Source: Mangrovivirga cuniculi (GTDB lineage Bacteria; Bacteroidota; Bacteroidia; Cytophagales; Cyclobacteriaceae). Taken from it: 64,000 nt of DNA. Positions 39,054 to 47,555 of this stretch are shown here, piece after piece; position 1 is the first letter of the stretch, and the number at the start of each line of letters is the position of its first letter. The position numbers and the translations under genes were made by a program. Under the pieces are notes generated by a model. It did not search any database and was not told the origin of the DNA. It saw only the letters and a list, made by a program, of their open reading frames with translations. The stretch lies in the NCBI RefSeq assembly GCF_005166025.1, contig NZ_CP028923.1:3102001-3166000 (forward strand). Reading direction: 5' to 3'.

Positions 39054-39794
39054 GTGGAATACGATAGCGAAATATTACTTATAGAAGCTTACTTTGAAGA
39101 CAGGTTGACTCCTGACGAAAAAAAAGAATTTGAGCAAAGAAGGCTGGAAGATTTTGACTTTCAAAAGAAGGTTGAAGATTATCTGTCTATATTCAGATCG
39201 ATCAAAGAATCAGAGAAGGAAGATTTTCAAAACAAACTCAAAGACTGGGATGATGAAATCGGTTCAAAATCCAAAACAACAAAATTCCCTGCTTATATGA
39301 AATATGCTGCAATTATTATTCTATTGATTATTCCGATAGGTCTTTGGCAGTTAGGCTATTTCTCAAATGACCTGAGTACAAATGAAGCCTATATCACTTA
39401 TTATTCTCCTTATGAAGATGTGATTACCCAAAGAAACGGTGATCAGGTCTCCTTATTTTTGGAGGGAATGGAAGAATACAACAATAAAAATTATGAAAAA
39501 GCCATTGAAATCTTATCTTCTTTCACTGCAGAGAATCCACAATCTGACATGGCTAAAATTTATTTAGGCATCAGTTACTTAGAAACTGATGAAAATAATG
39601 CAGCTATATCTATATTCAGTGATCTTAAATCGAATGCAAACGGACTTCCAAAAGAACTATCTCATTGGTACCTGGCTATGGCCTATCTAAAAACAGACAA
39701 TATAGTTGAAGCTAAAAACCTACTCAACTCTATTAGCGAAAGCGATCATATTTTCTCCGGCAAAGCAGATAAACTCCTTTCCAGGCTGGAATAA
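39054..39794 (+). CDS. Membrane TPR protein, probable anti-sigma partner
   Basis: A 246-residue protein starting at GTG 39054, 10 bases after the sigma stop. Residues 1-78 are an acidic cytoplasmic-type domain (LIEAYFEDRLTPDEKKEFEQ) of the kind that opens many Bacteroidota anti-sigma-like proteins. A single transmembrane helix follows (about 83-100, YAAIIILLIIPIGLWQLGYF), and then a periplasmic TPR domain (about 130-246; YEKAIEILSSFTAENPQSD). The N-in, TPR-out topology and gene order suggest it senses periplasmic proteins and holds the sigma factor. That is inference; no anti-sigma zinc motif is present. Confidence 0.75.
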   Translation: MEYDSEILLIEAYFEDRLTPDEKKEFEQRRLEDFDFQKKVEDYLSIFRSIKESEKEDFQNKLKDWDDEIGSKSKTTKFPAYMKYAAIIILLIIPIGLWQLGYFSNDLSTNEAYITYYSPYEDVITQRNGDQVSLFLEGMEEYNNKNYEKAIEILSSFTAENPQSDMAKIYLGISYLETDENNAAISIFSDLKSNANGLPKELSHWYLAMAYLKTDNIVEAKNLLNSISESDHIFSGKADKLLSRLE

Positions 39795-39824
39795 TCACCT
39801 TTATAATATTTTTTTTCAATTGTT

Positions 39825-39845
39825 GGTAACCTTTTGATTTCAGCC
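39825..39845 (+). promoter_or_regulatory. Putative ECF-sigma recognition motif, site 2
   Basis: GGTAACCTTTTGATTTCAGC matches site 1 before the sigma gene. If it is the -35 element, transcription would start near 39855 and leave a leader of about 25 bases before ATG 39879. Confidence 0.45.
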
Positions 39846-39878
39846 TTCACTAAGGGTGTAATTAAAACTATTAACACT

Positions 39879-41536
39879 ATGAAAAAGGTATTAAAACCAA
39901 TCAGTAAATTATGGCTTTTATCGCTCATTGCGATACTTTTTGCCTGTGATGAGGAATTTGTTGAACCACCGGCTGTGGACAATTCAGACTTAAGAGTTGA
40001 CTTAAGACCTCAACAAACCAGTATCAAGAGTCAGGGAAGCAGAAATACCTGTATCACTTTTGCGGCAGTAGCCGGACTAGAAGCTGCATATAAAAGATTT
40101 GGATATGGTGATATAGACATGAGTGAAGAATTTATGAATCACTTTGGTAAAACATTTTGGATACACCCAGATTGGGATGATATTTTAGCTAAAGGAGAAG
40201 ATGGCAGTGAAACCCAGGTTGGTGCTTTTGGCGGCGGCGGTGGTGCCGGTTATATCAATGACATGATGAATACCGGTCTTAAAATCCCTCTTGAGTCTTT
40301 AATGCCGTACAGATCTGTCAATATCACTCCCGCTATTGATCCGACCCTGGCAAGTGAGGACTGGCAGGATGATGTTTATAAAAAACAACGGGTTAAAAGT
40401 GACTACAATCTTGATCCTAATAAACTTACCCGTGAGCTTCTGCATTCAGATAAGTATTATGGAGTTGCCAATGGAAAATTTTTCGGACCATCTACCGGTA
40501 AAGCAAGGGATACAGACTTCATTGAGCAAATCCTTAAAAGAGAGATCGAATTAGTATGGGATTTTAGTGGAAACGCACAATATGGAGAAATATGGAGGCC
40601 ATGTACTTCGGGAGATGCAGGTTGCAACACAATAGCCCATAGTATGCTTATAGTAGGATTTGACAAAACCAGTGAAAACCCCGACGATCACTATTTCCTT
40701 ATTAAAAATAGTTGGGGAAGTAGCTTTACCGGTACAGATGATAATTTCACTAAAGTCTCTTACGATTTTATCAGGCAAAACGGTAATGCAATAGCCTATA
40801 TCGAAATCCCAATCCTGGACCCGCAACAATGGCAGGAGTTTAAGTTTGTCGGAAGATGGAACCTTGTATTTGATGGCCACGACGGAATATTAGATATCTA
40901 TCACCTGCCTGGTTACTGGAATGACAAAATTGATGATAAGCGAATTGGTTCTTTCTACACACCTGATGGTTCCGCATATAAAATCAATGGTTCGATCGAG
41001 GGTAATAAAATAACATTCTATTTAGACGGTTCTAATCCGAATGCCCACTGGGGTACGATCGGTGATGGTCGCAAGTTTGAATATTACTTAAGTGATGACG
41101 ATTATATGGCAGGTTTCCATACCGATCCCGATGGAAAAATGTATGCAGGATATGCGAAGAAAGGATCCTTGTTTAGCGAAGGAGCTACTACACCACGTCC
41201 TTATCTACCGGAAAGTTATGAGAATTCTACCTGGATATTGTAATCGGTGAAACGAAAGGTACAGTTACCATTGGAGAGTATCAACTGGATCCCGGAGTGG
41301 AGTTTCCTGAATACTATGACCTTCCCGGTACGTTTACTGATGAGTCAGGTGCAGAAAGTGCGTTTCAAATGCGCATCCCTCAAACTGTTTATAGCCACTT
41401 TTATATGCAAATGATGGTAAATGGGGATGCTATATCTTTTGAAGGCAGACACTTAAACCATACCCGGGGAAATATTTCAGGGCACACCACCGGGGCTGAT
41501 TCTGTTAAGCACCCATTTATTATGACCAGAAAATAA
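39879..41536 (+). CDS. C1-family (papain-like) cysteine peptidase lipoprotein (one frameshift)
   Basis: Lipobox FAC (Cys 23), then a C1 peptidase fold. The oxyanion Gln and nucleophile Cys are in SIKSQGSRNTCITFAAVAG (Gln 52, Cys 58, the papain spacing), the catalytic His in TIAHSMLIVGFD (about 254) and the Asn in LIKNSWGSSF (about 277). A Gly-rich insert (FGGGGGAGYINDM) and a C-terminal beta extension follow. The frame is lost near 41219-41224. One added base turns STWIL-stop into SYLDIVIGETKGTVTIG and runs to 41534, giving 552 residues. ATG 39879 starts the signal peptide; ATG 39834 would add 15 residues. An active membrane-bound protease in the ECF locus, probably facing periplasm or surface. 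Confidence 0.88.
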
Positions 41537-41562
41537 CCTTTATACTTAATTTCATAGCCTGG

Positions 41563-41592
41563 GCCCGGTAATTTGTTACCGGGCTTTTTTTA
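41563..41592 (+). terminator. Rho-independent terminator of the ECF-peptidase operon
   Basis: Perfect stem GCCCGGTAA / TTACCGGGC, TTTG loop, seven T. It lies 27 bases after the frame-corrected stop of the papain-like gene, which supports the corrected end. Confidence 0.9.
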
Positions 41593-41786
41593 TTTGACTA
41601 TGGTAATAAGTGCCCTTTCTCAAATTCATGATTAATATTTATCACAAAACGATCACGATACACAATTATAACACTGACTAACAGTTAGTTAAGTAATTTT
41701 TAAATTATACAGTTTCGTTAAATTCTCGTGACCAACAGGTAATACTTCGTGGCTAGCTTGCAAATAACATTAAAAGAACTAGCACA

Positions 41787-42856
41787 ATGAAAAAGCATTT
41801 TATTTTATTAATTATTTTCGGTTGTCTTTCAGTCATAACAACCAGTTGTGATGATGACGATGATGATGTAACCATTAACCCGGAAGCAGGTACATTAGAT
41901 GGTGGCCCTTTTAACTTTGTCGTGGATGGTAATCCGGACATGGTTAGTGGAATCACTCTATCAGGCGATATGAGGGGTTCTAATTCAAGTTTTGTAATTA
42001 CGGATGACGCAGGAAATATCCTCGGACTTCCTCCAACGATGAGCGACCTTGAAGGGGTGAATTTTGATGATGCCGGGCCCGGTGTTTGCCTGATCTGGTA
42101 TATCAGGTATGAAGACGGACTTGCAGGCTTAGCTCCCGGAGAAAACGCTTCCGATCTAACTGGTAATTATGATCTATCCAATTCTATTACTGTAAACAGA
42201 GATGGCCTGAATGGCGGTATGATTACAGGAGGGCCGTTTACATTTATTGTTGATGGCGAAATGGATATGGTTAGTGGTATCAGCCTGGACGATTCTGAAG
42301 TCAACGGTCCCAACACAACATGGGTGATTACCGATGATCAGAATAATATATTAGGGATACCTCCTACCCTTGCGGATGTTGAAGGTGTCAATTTTGATGG
42401 AGCAGGCGGAGGTGTTTGCCTGATCTGGCACATGACCTTCGGGCTGACCTGATGGGGGCTGAAGTAGGGAATAATGTTTCCGATCTAACCGGTAGCTATG
42501 GTCTTTCAAATTCTATCATGGTGACGAGAGCTACGGCAGGAACCCTGGATGGTGGACCATTTAACTTTGATATCGATGGAACACCGGACATGGTAAGTGG
42601 TATCACTGTTTCAGATAATTTTGATCTCGCTAACACCGGCTACGTCATCACTGATGATCAGGGCAATATCCTGGGACTGCCACCAACAATGGACGACCTG
42701 GAAGGTGTAGATTTCGATGCTGCCGGAGTGGGTGTCTGTCTGATCTGGAGAATAACCTATTCAGAAGGACTTACCGGACTCGAAACAGGGCAGAATGCTG
42801 CCGATCTTGAAGGAACATTTAGTTTGTCTAATTCTATAACCGTGAACAGAAATTGA
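41787..42856 (+). CDS. Lipoprotein with three tandem ~110-residue repeats (one frameshift)
   Basis: Lipobox-type start (TTSC, Cys about 22), then three copies of a domain. The recurring elements are a GGPF-x-F start, DMVSGI, VITDD-x-x-NILG, PPT-x-x-D-x-EGV-x-FD, GVCLIW, and a closing DL-x-G-x-x-x-LSNSITV. Spacing of the copies is about 105-120 residues. The second copy is broken at GGG 42439-42441. Adding one G replaces FGLT-stop with FGADLMGAEVGNN and gives 356 residues. A single conserved Cys and an Asp-rich beta pattern suggest an extracellular repeat module, perhaps calcium-stabilised. Function unknown. It has its own terminator and follows the ECF-peptidase operon. Confidence 0.78.
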
Positions 42857-42883
42857 TTTAGTTGATTTTTTCGGTTACATGGA

Positions 42884-42920
42884 AAGCCTCTGCAGAAATG
42901 CAGGGGCTTAATTTTTTATT
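42884..42920 (+). terminator. Rho-independent terminator
   Basis: Stem AAGCCTCTGCA / TGCAGGGGCTT (one G-T pair), four-base loop and T-rich tail, 27 bases after the triple-repeat gene. Confidence 0.85.
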
Positions 42921-43053
42921 TAGTGTTAGAATAAATATTTATCACGGAATATTTTCTCTTAAATTCTGTCTTGAGTGAATGAAAATCGTTTTATTTAAAA
43001 TTGTAACCAAAACATTTTAACTTAGGAATCGCTTTTTTCCATTTTTTTAAAAT

Positions 43054-44334
43054 ATGAATATCAACATCAACCTTAAGGAACTGACTGAAAAAGAAGTGAT
43101 TTCAGATGAGATTGCTGACAATATCAGAAACTACTATGATTCCAAAAAGCCAGAAAGCCCAAATAGATTAATATTAGCTTTTAGTATTCTCGGCTCATTG
43201 TTAGTTGGATCGGGAATTATTCTCATAATTGCCCATAACTGGGATGAGTTTTCAAAATTTACCCGAACGGTTTTCGCTTTTCTACCACTCGTTACAGGAC
43301 AGTTAGCTTGTTTATTTACCCTTGCAAAAAAACCGGATTCTCATAGCTGGAGGGAAGCCAGTGCAGTTTTTCTGTTTCTTTCAATAGGGGCAACAATTTC
43401 TCTGGTCAGCCAGATCTACCATATTGAAGGTGAGCTTTCAGGTTTTCTCCTGATATGGGTATTATTGGGTTTGCCGATCGTTTACCTGATGAAATCTTCT
43501 ATTACTTCATTATTTTATATCATCGGTTTTACCTGGTATGCCTGTGAACTTTCCTACTGGAACTACCCTACCACCCCATCCTATCTATACTGGCCTTTAC
43601 TGTTAGCAATAATTCCATGGTATGTGTATTTATTCAGATCAAGAGAAAATAGTAATGGTTTTTATTTTCATAACTGGTTTATACCACTTTCGATTTCAAT
43701 CTGCCTGGGAACTGTATCTCAACGTTATGAAGAGCTTTTATTCTTAAGCTATATATGTTATTTCGGGTTGATCATTCTCATTGGAAATCAATTTAAAAAC
43801 CTTAAACCCAGAAATAATGGCTTTGAAATTTTAGGTGTTATCGGATCTCTTGTGGTATTATATTTTTTGAGCTTTGATGAATTCTGGAGTCATTTAAGAA
43901 GTGAAAATTTTAGTTTTGATGGAGTCAGTACTTCTACTGAAGCTTTCACATCATTAATCCTGTTAATTATCTCTGCTGCTTTCCTTAGCTGGAAAATCAA
44001 AACAACTAAAATTAAAGAGTTACCCTATTTTTCATTTGTATTCCCACTGGTTGTATTGATTTATCTGATCGGCCTTTATTCTCCAATCGCAGTGTTTTTA
44101 ATAAATATTTTAATTCTGATTCTGGGAGTTATATATGTCAATGATGGTGCTAAAAAAGACCATCTCGTTATAATGAATTTTGGGATGTCTATCATAGCAT
44201 TCCTGGCTATTTTCCGGTTTTTTGATTCTGACCTTCCATTTTATATCCGCGGAGGACTTTTCGTGATTGTAGGAGCAAGCTTCTTTGCAGCTAATTATTT
44301 TGTACTAAAGAGAAAAAGCAAAAATGAAAAATAA
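43054..44334 (+). CDS. DUF2157 membrane protein
   Basis: A 426-residue inner-membrane protein with a soluble N-terminal region (about 1-45; EKEVISDEIADNIRNYYDS) and roughly eleven hydrophobic helices. It matches DUF2157: the N-terminal helical domain, then LGSLLVGSGIILIIAHNWDE, and many short loops. Its stop overlaps the GDYXXLXY gene by 11 bases, the standard pairing in this phylum. The role of the pair is unknown. Confidence 0.85.
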   Translation: MNININLKELTEKEVISDEIADNIRNYYDSKKPESPNRLILAFSILGSLLVGSGIILIIAHNWDEFSKFTRTVFAFLPLVTGQLACLFTLAKKPDSHSWREASAVFLFLSIGATISLVSQIYHIEGELSGFLLIWVLLGLPIVYLMKSSITSLFYIIGFTWYACELSYWNYPTTPSYLYWPLLLAIIPWYVYLFRSRENSNGFYFHNWFIPLSISICLGTVSQRYEELLFLSYICYFGLIILIGNQFKNLKPRNNGFEILGVIGSLVVLYFLSFDEFWSHLRSENFSFDGVSTSTEAFTSLILLIISAAFLSWKIKTTKIKELPYFSFVFPLVVLIYLIGLYSPIAVFLINILILILGVIYVNDGAKKDHLVIMNFGMSIIAFLAIFRFFDSDLPFYIRGGLFVIVGASFFAANYFVLKRKSKNEK

Positions 44335-44917
44335 AAAAATATTCATTCCGCTATTTATCCTGGTAGCCTTGATTCAATTATACATTCCGGCTAAAATGAT
44401 CATGGAACAGGAAAAAATACTTGATGAGGGACAAACTTTTAAGTTTAAAACTCAACCAATAGATCCTACCGATCCGTTTAGAGGTAAATATATTGTATTG
44501 AATTATGAAGCTAATTCTGTAGTAATTGATACCTCAAAACAATGGAATTACGGAGATGAAATTTATGTTACCCTATCACAGAATAAAGAAGGGTTTACAG
44601 AACCAGTTGATGTCTTTAAAGATAAACCAGAAACCTTAGAACCATTTATTATTGCAAGAATAGGTGGAATTCACGACTACGAAAAGCCGCCTACACTGAG
44701 AATCGAATATCCTTTTGACAGGTATTACATGGAAGAATCAATGGCTCCGGTAGCCGAAACAGTTCACAGGGAGTCGCAAAGAGATTCGTTAGTTGAATCT
44801 TATAGTGTTATTAAGATATTAAATGGTGAGGCCGTACTCGAAGATGTAATCGTCGGCAACAAATCAATCAAAGAAATAGTTAAAGAAAGACAAGCGAAAT
44901 CAAACCAAGACGATTGA
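44324..44917 (+). CDS. GDYXXLXY domain protein
   Basis: A 197-residue protein anchored by an N-terminal hydrophobic segment (about 5-23). It carries the family block DPTDPFRGKYIVLNYE (about 42-57), where the G-x-Y-x-x-L-x-Y signature appears as GKYIVLNY. The remainder is beta-rich, with a C-terminal charged tail. It overlaps the DUF2157 gene, with which this family regularly occurs, so the two probably form a membrane complex. Function unknown. Confidence 0.85.
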   Translation: MKNKKIFIPLFILVALIQLYIPAKMIMEQEKILDEGQTFKFKTQPIDPTDPFRGKYIVLNYEANSVVIDTSKQWNYGDEIYVTLSQNKEGFTEPVDVFKDKPETLEPFIIARIGGIHDYEKPPTLRIEYPFDRYYMEESMAPVAETVHRESQRDSLVESYSVIKILNGEAVLEDVIVGNKSIKEIVKERQAKSNQDD

Positions 44918-44928
44918 TTAATTAAATA

Positions 44929-45453
44929 ATGTCTGTTTACAGAAAAATTGCTGAAATAGGAACGAAATTTATGAGTAAAGCCAGCCTTTTCAAACATGGC
45001 TTTAACCTTTCACCAATGTACCGGCGCAGTACAGGAAGAATAAGCCATGTTTCAGATGATCTCCTCAATATCAGTATAAAGGTTCCGATCAGCTATAAAA
45101 ATAAAAATTATGTTAATTCCATATTTGGTGGAAGTATGTTCTCAGCTGTGGATCCAATTCCGATGGTTCAGCTAATGAATCTACTGGGAGATGATTATGT
45201 AGTATGGGACAAATCTGCTGTTATTAGATTCAAAAGGCCTGCTAAAGAAGATCTGTATGCTGACTTTCAATACACTACTGAAGAGCTGGAAAACATCAGA
45301 AAAGCGATCAATGACCAAAATGAAATAGAGATCACTAAACATGTTGAATTGAAAAATAAAAACCGGACTGTCATTTTCTGTGAGGTAAAAAAGGTACTAT
45401 ATATTTCTGATAAAGAATACTTTAAAGAAAAAAGAAAGCGGTCAAAGAAATAG
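44929..45453 (+). CDS. DUF4442 (hotdog/PaaI-like) protein
   Basis: A 174-residue protein of DUF4442, a hotdog-fold family related to acyl-CoA thioesterases. The helix-containing segment NSIFGGSMFSAVDPIPMVQL (about 64-83) corresponds to the hotdog helix, with VWDKSAVIRFKRPAKEDLY after it. Thioesterase activity is plausible but the catalytic residue cannot be fixed from sequence. It lies 11 bases after the GDYXXLXY gene and is likely in the same operon; convergent with blh, 24 bases away. Confidence 0.8.
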   Translation: MSVYRKIAEIGTKFMSKASLFKHGFNLSPMYRRSTGRISHVSDDLLNISIKVPISYKNKNYVNSIFGGSMFSAVDPIPMVQLMNLLGDDYVVWDKSAVIRFKRPAKEDLYADFQYTTEELENIRKAINDQNEIEITKHVELKNKNRTVIFCEVKKVLYISDKEYFKEKRKRSKK

Positions 45454-45477
45454 ATTATCGGATATACTTTCTATTAA

Positions 45478-46386
45478 TTAACCGTGAAATTTATTCTCAT
45501 AGAAAATTTCCATTACAAAAGCATGTGGAATTGTGATACAAGAAATTAATACAATCCCTAAAAATGGGATGAGATCAGGCCTTTCAAAAAAGGAAACAAT
45601 AATAAAGATCAGTATAATTCCCAGTATTGAAATTAATGTAAAGGGCAATAACAATTTCATAAACTGAAATACATTTTTCAGTTTGGACTTGATCTTAAAA
45701 TATGAAAACTCCTGCCTGAGTACCTTTAATGAGTGTAAAATGATAAAATACAGGGTAAATCCTAATAGCAGATCAAACAATTTAAAGGATATGCCGATCA
45801 GGGCGATCAGGTACAATTCTCTTAAGAGTTCATTGTTAGAAATAAATCCATTTAAACGGTTCTTTATCAACAAAATCAATGTTACTGTTAAAAACCCGGC
45901 TGTTAGGTAACCTGAATATTCTATCATCAGGATAAAAGAACTCAGAGATTTAAAATATTCTTCAGCAAAAGCACTTGCCTCAGGAGCATTTAAATAAATA
46001 AGTCCTGAGATGAGGCTTAATCCCCATAAAAAATCTAATAAAAACCCACCAATCCCCTTATCCGGGGTCAGGTCTACAAACTGTGATTGACCAAAATGAT
46101 ATGCTGAAAACAAAATAAATAATATAAATGCCAGGTTGGGCACAAACCACCAGATAACTCCGAATCCGATAGCTATCAGGATATAATTAATAATGAATCG
46201 AATATTCTGCTTTTTACCTTTTGCTCCATAAAGCAAATTATCCACTGCACCATGAGAGATTCCTAAAGTCAGAATGGCAAATAAGCACATACCTGTTAAC
46301 ATAGAATCAAACAGATCATTTTGAATCTGTATCAGGTTCAGGAATACAAGATTAAATGCTATGTAAATAAATACAGAAAGATTCAT
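45478..46386 (-). CDS. blh: Brp/Blh family beta-carotene 15,15'-dioxygenase
   Basis: A 302-residue polytopic membrane enzyme that cleaves beta-carotene into two retinal molecules. The family's four conserved His are visible: H45 in ISHGAVDN, H97 in AYHFGQSQ, H218 in IILHSLKV and H288 in TIPHAFVME, thought to hold the iron centre. About eight hydrophobic helices cover most of the length. It is immediately downstream of the rhodopsin gene on the same strand (54 bases apart), the typical proteorhodopsin-blh arrangement, and would supply its chromophore. A hairpin lies between the two genes. Confidence 0.93.
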   Translation of the reverse strand: MNLSVFIYIAFNLVFLNLIQIQNDLFDSMLTGMCLFAILTLGISHGAVDNLLYGAKGKKQNIRFIINYILIAIGFGVIWWFVPNLAFILFILFSAYHFGQSQFVDLTPDKGIGGFLLDFLWGLSLISGLIYLNAPEASAFAEEYFKSLSSFILMIEYSGYLTAGFLTVTLILLIKNRLNGFISNNELLRELYLIALIGISFKLFDLLLGFTLYFIILHSLKVLRQEFSYFKIKSKLKNVFQFMKLLLPFTLISILGIILIFIIVSFFERPDLIPFLGIVLISCITIPHAFVMEIFYENKFHG

Positions 46387-46398
46387 ATCTGAGGGTAA

Positions 46399-46426
46399 AG
46401 AAAACCGGGTACTTACCCGGCTTTCT
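46399..46426 (-). terminator. Intercistronic hairpin between rhodopsin and blh
   Basis: Near-perfect stem on the minus strand, AGAAAGCCGGGTA / TACCCGGTTTTCT, with a two-base centre and a short T-rich tail. It stands after the rhodopsin stop and ends 13 bases before the blh start codon. It could act as a partial terminator or mRNA-stabilising structure giving more rhodopsin than Blh. Confidence 0.6.
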
Positions 46427-46440
46427 GTATCAAATTTTTT

Positions 46441-47193
46441 TTATTGTGTGGATTCAGCGAGCCTTTCGGTATCTGACGCAGCAAGGTTATAAACAACCAA
46501 ACCAAAACCAATTTTGTTGATCGCATCAGCAATGTTGTAGAAAAGGTCTACGCTGCTTGGCTCCCATCCGAAAGCAATATTTAACCATCCTCCTGGCATA
46601 CACATATAACCAATCGGATAGACTGCCCATCCAACTAATACGAACCAGGCCAATATTCTCACACTCTTCTGGATCAATGGATTATCAGATTTCTTTGATA
46701 ATTGGGCCACCTCTCCTATCCATGCGGTGTAAAGGATATAAATATAACCAAGTGTTGATAAAACTCCGTAAATCACACTGTGAGAAGTACTACCTCCTTC
46801 TGGATTGAATGCCTCTCCTATGTAACCGAATACAAGCATCCATACCGAAGCAATAATCAACTTGACTAAAAGACTTTTCTTAGCACCAGCCGCCTTTGTA
46901 AGCAGATAAAATTCAACACACATTAACGGAACCGTAAGTGTCCAGTCAATGTATCTTAATGCGGTCGGATTATCTCCTGTTGATAGGTAGTAATCTCTCA
47001 TATAATAATAATGAACTGCTGCAATGAATGTAATCAAACCAGAAATTAATAGTGATAATTTCCATTTGCCCGTTACTCTGGATCTTTCAAAAAAGAAAAA
47101 TACCGAAGCAGCCATCATTGCCATATACCCAGTAAAAAACGTGAACGCTACCGGATCATCTACTGGAATAGTTAAAACTTCAAGAAGTATCAT
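46441..47193 (-). CDS. Proteorhodopsin-type light-driven proton pump
   Basis: A 250-residue seven-helix microbial rhodopsin. Helix C reads RYIDWTLTVPLMCVEFYLL, giving Asp83-Thr87-Glu94: the DTE motif of outward proton pumps (proton acceptor and donor), not the NDQ motif of sodium pumps or NTQ of chloride pumps. His61 corresponds to the proteorhodopsin His that pairs with the acceptor Asp. Lys227 in helix G (ADAINKIGFG) is the retinal Schiff-base lysine. The spectral-tuning position (proteorhodopsin 105) is Met91, which goes with green absorption in Bacteroidota. It is followed by blh. Upstream are two large palindromes. Confidence 0.96.
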   Translation of the reverse strand: MILLEVLTIPVDDPVAFTFFTGYMAMMAASVFFFFERSRVTGKWKLSLLISGLITFIAAVHYYYMRDYYLSTGDNPTALRYIDWTLTVPLMCVEFYLLTKAAGAKKSLLVKLIIASVWMLVFGYIGEAFNPEGGSTSHSVIYGVLSTLGYIYILYTAWIGEVAQLSKKSDNPLIQKSVRILAWFVLVGWAVYPIGYMCMPGGWLNIAFGWEPSSVDLFYNIADAINKIGFGLVVYNLAASDTERLAESTQ

Positions 47194-47240
47194 GGTTTTA
47201 TTGGTTTAAATTAAAAATCAAAATGAAAACAGGCATCGAG

Positions 47241-47284
47241 ATTATTTTGTTTAATTTTTATTAAAAATAGTTAAACAAAATAAT
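47241..47284. promoter_or_regulatory. 44-base palindrome upstream of the rhodopsin gene
   Basis: Perfect 14-base arms ATTATTTTGTTTAA / TTAAACAAAATAAT around an almost palindromic AT-rich centre. It lies 48-91 bases upstream of the rhodopsin ATG. It may be an operator, a transcript hairpin or a bidirectional terminator for an upstream transcript. Confidence 0.6.
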
Positions 47285-47287
47285 GAG

Positions 47288-47324
47288 TTATAATACTGAT
47301 ATCTAATAGAAATCAGTATTATAA
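47288..47324. promoter_or_regulatory. Second palindrome in the rhodopsin upstream region
   Basis: Perfect 13-base arms TTATAATACTGAT / ATCAGTATTATAA with an 11-base spacer, three bases beyond the 44-base palindrome. A two-operator arrangement is possible. Confidence 0.6.
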
Positions 47325-47555
47325 TTGCTTAAAACCAATAATTAAGGTTAGTAAAGGACCAAATTGAAAGTTTGAATTTTCTACCAATATTCAAATAGCG
47401 AGAAAGGTCTATATTTTTAATTCACTAATTGCGCTTAATATTTTTACCTAAACTATGTTAATACAGCCGAACTCAAAAGGAGGAATAATTATAAGAATTC
47501 GGATCGTATAGAATCAGATATTTTATAATTTCACCTTGAAGTAAAAATCTAAATT
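47325..47555. other. Remainder of the divergent rhodopsin/SDR intergenic region
   Basis: AT-rich with no gene. A strong Shine-Dalgarno-like AAAAGGAGGAATAATT at about 47477 is not followed by a start codon, so it is not assigned. Confidence 0.4.
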
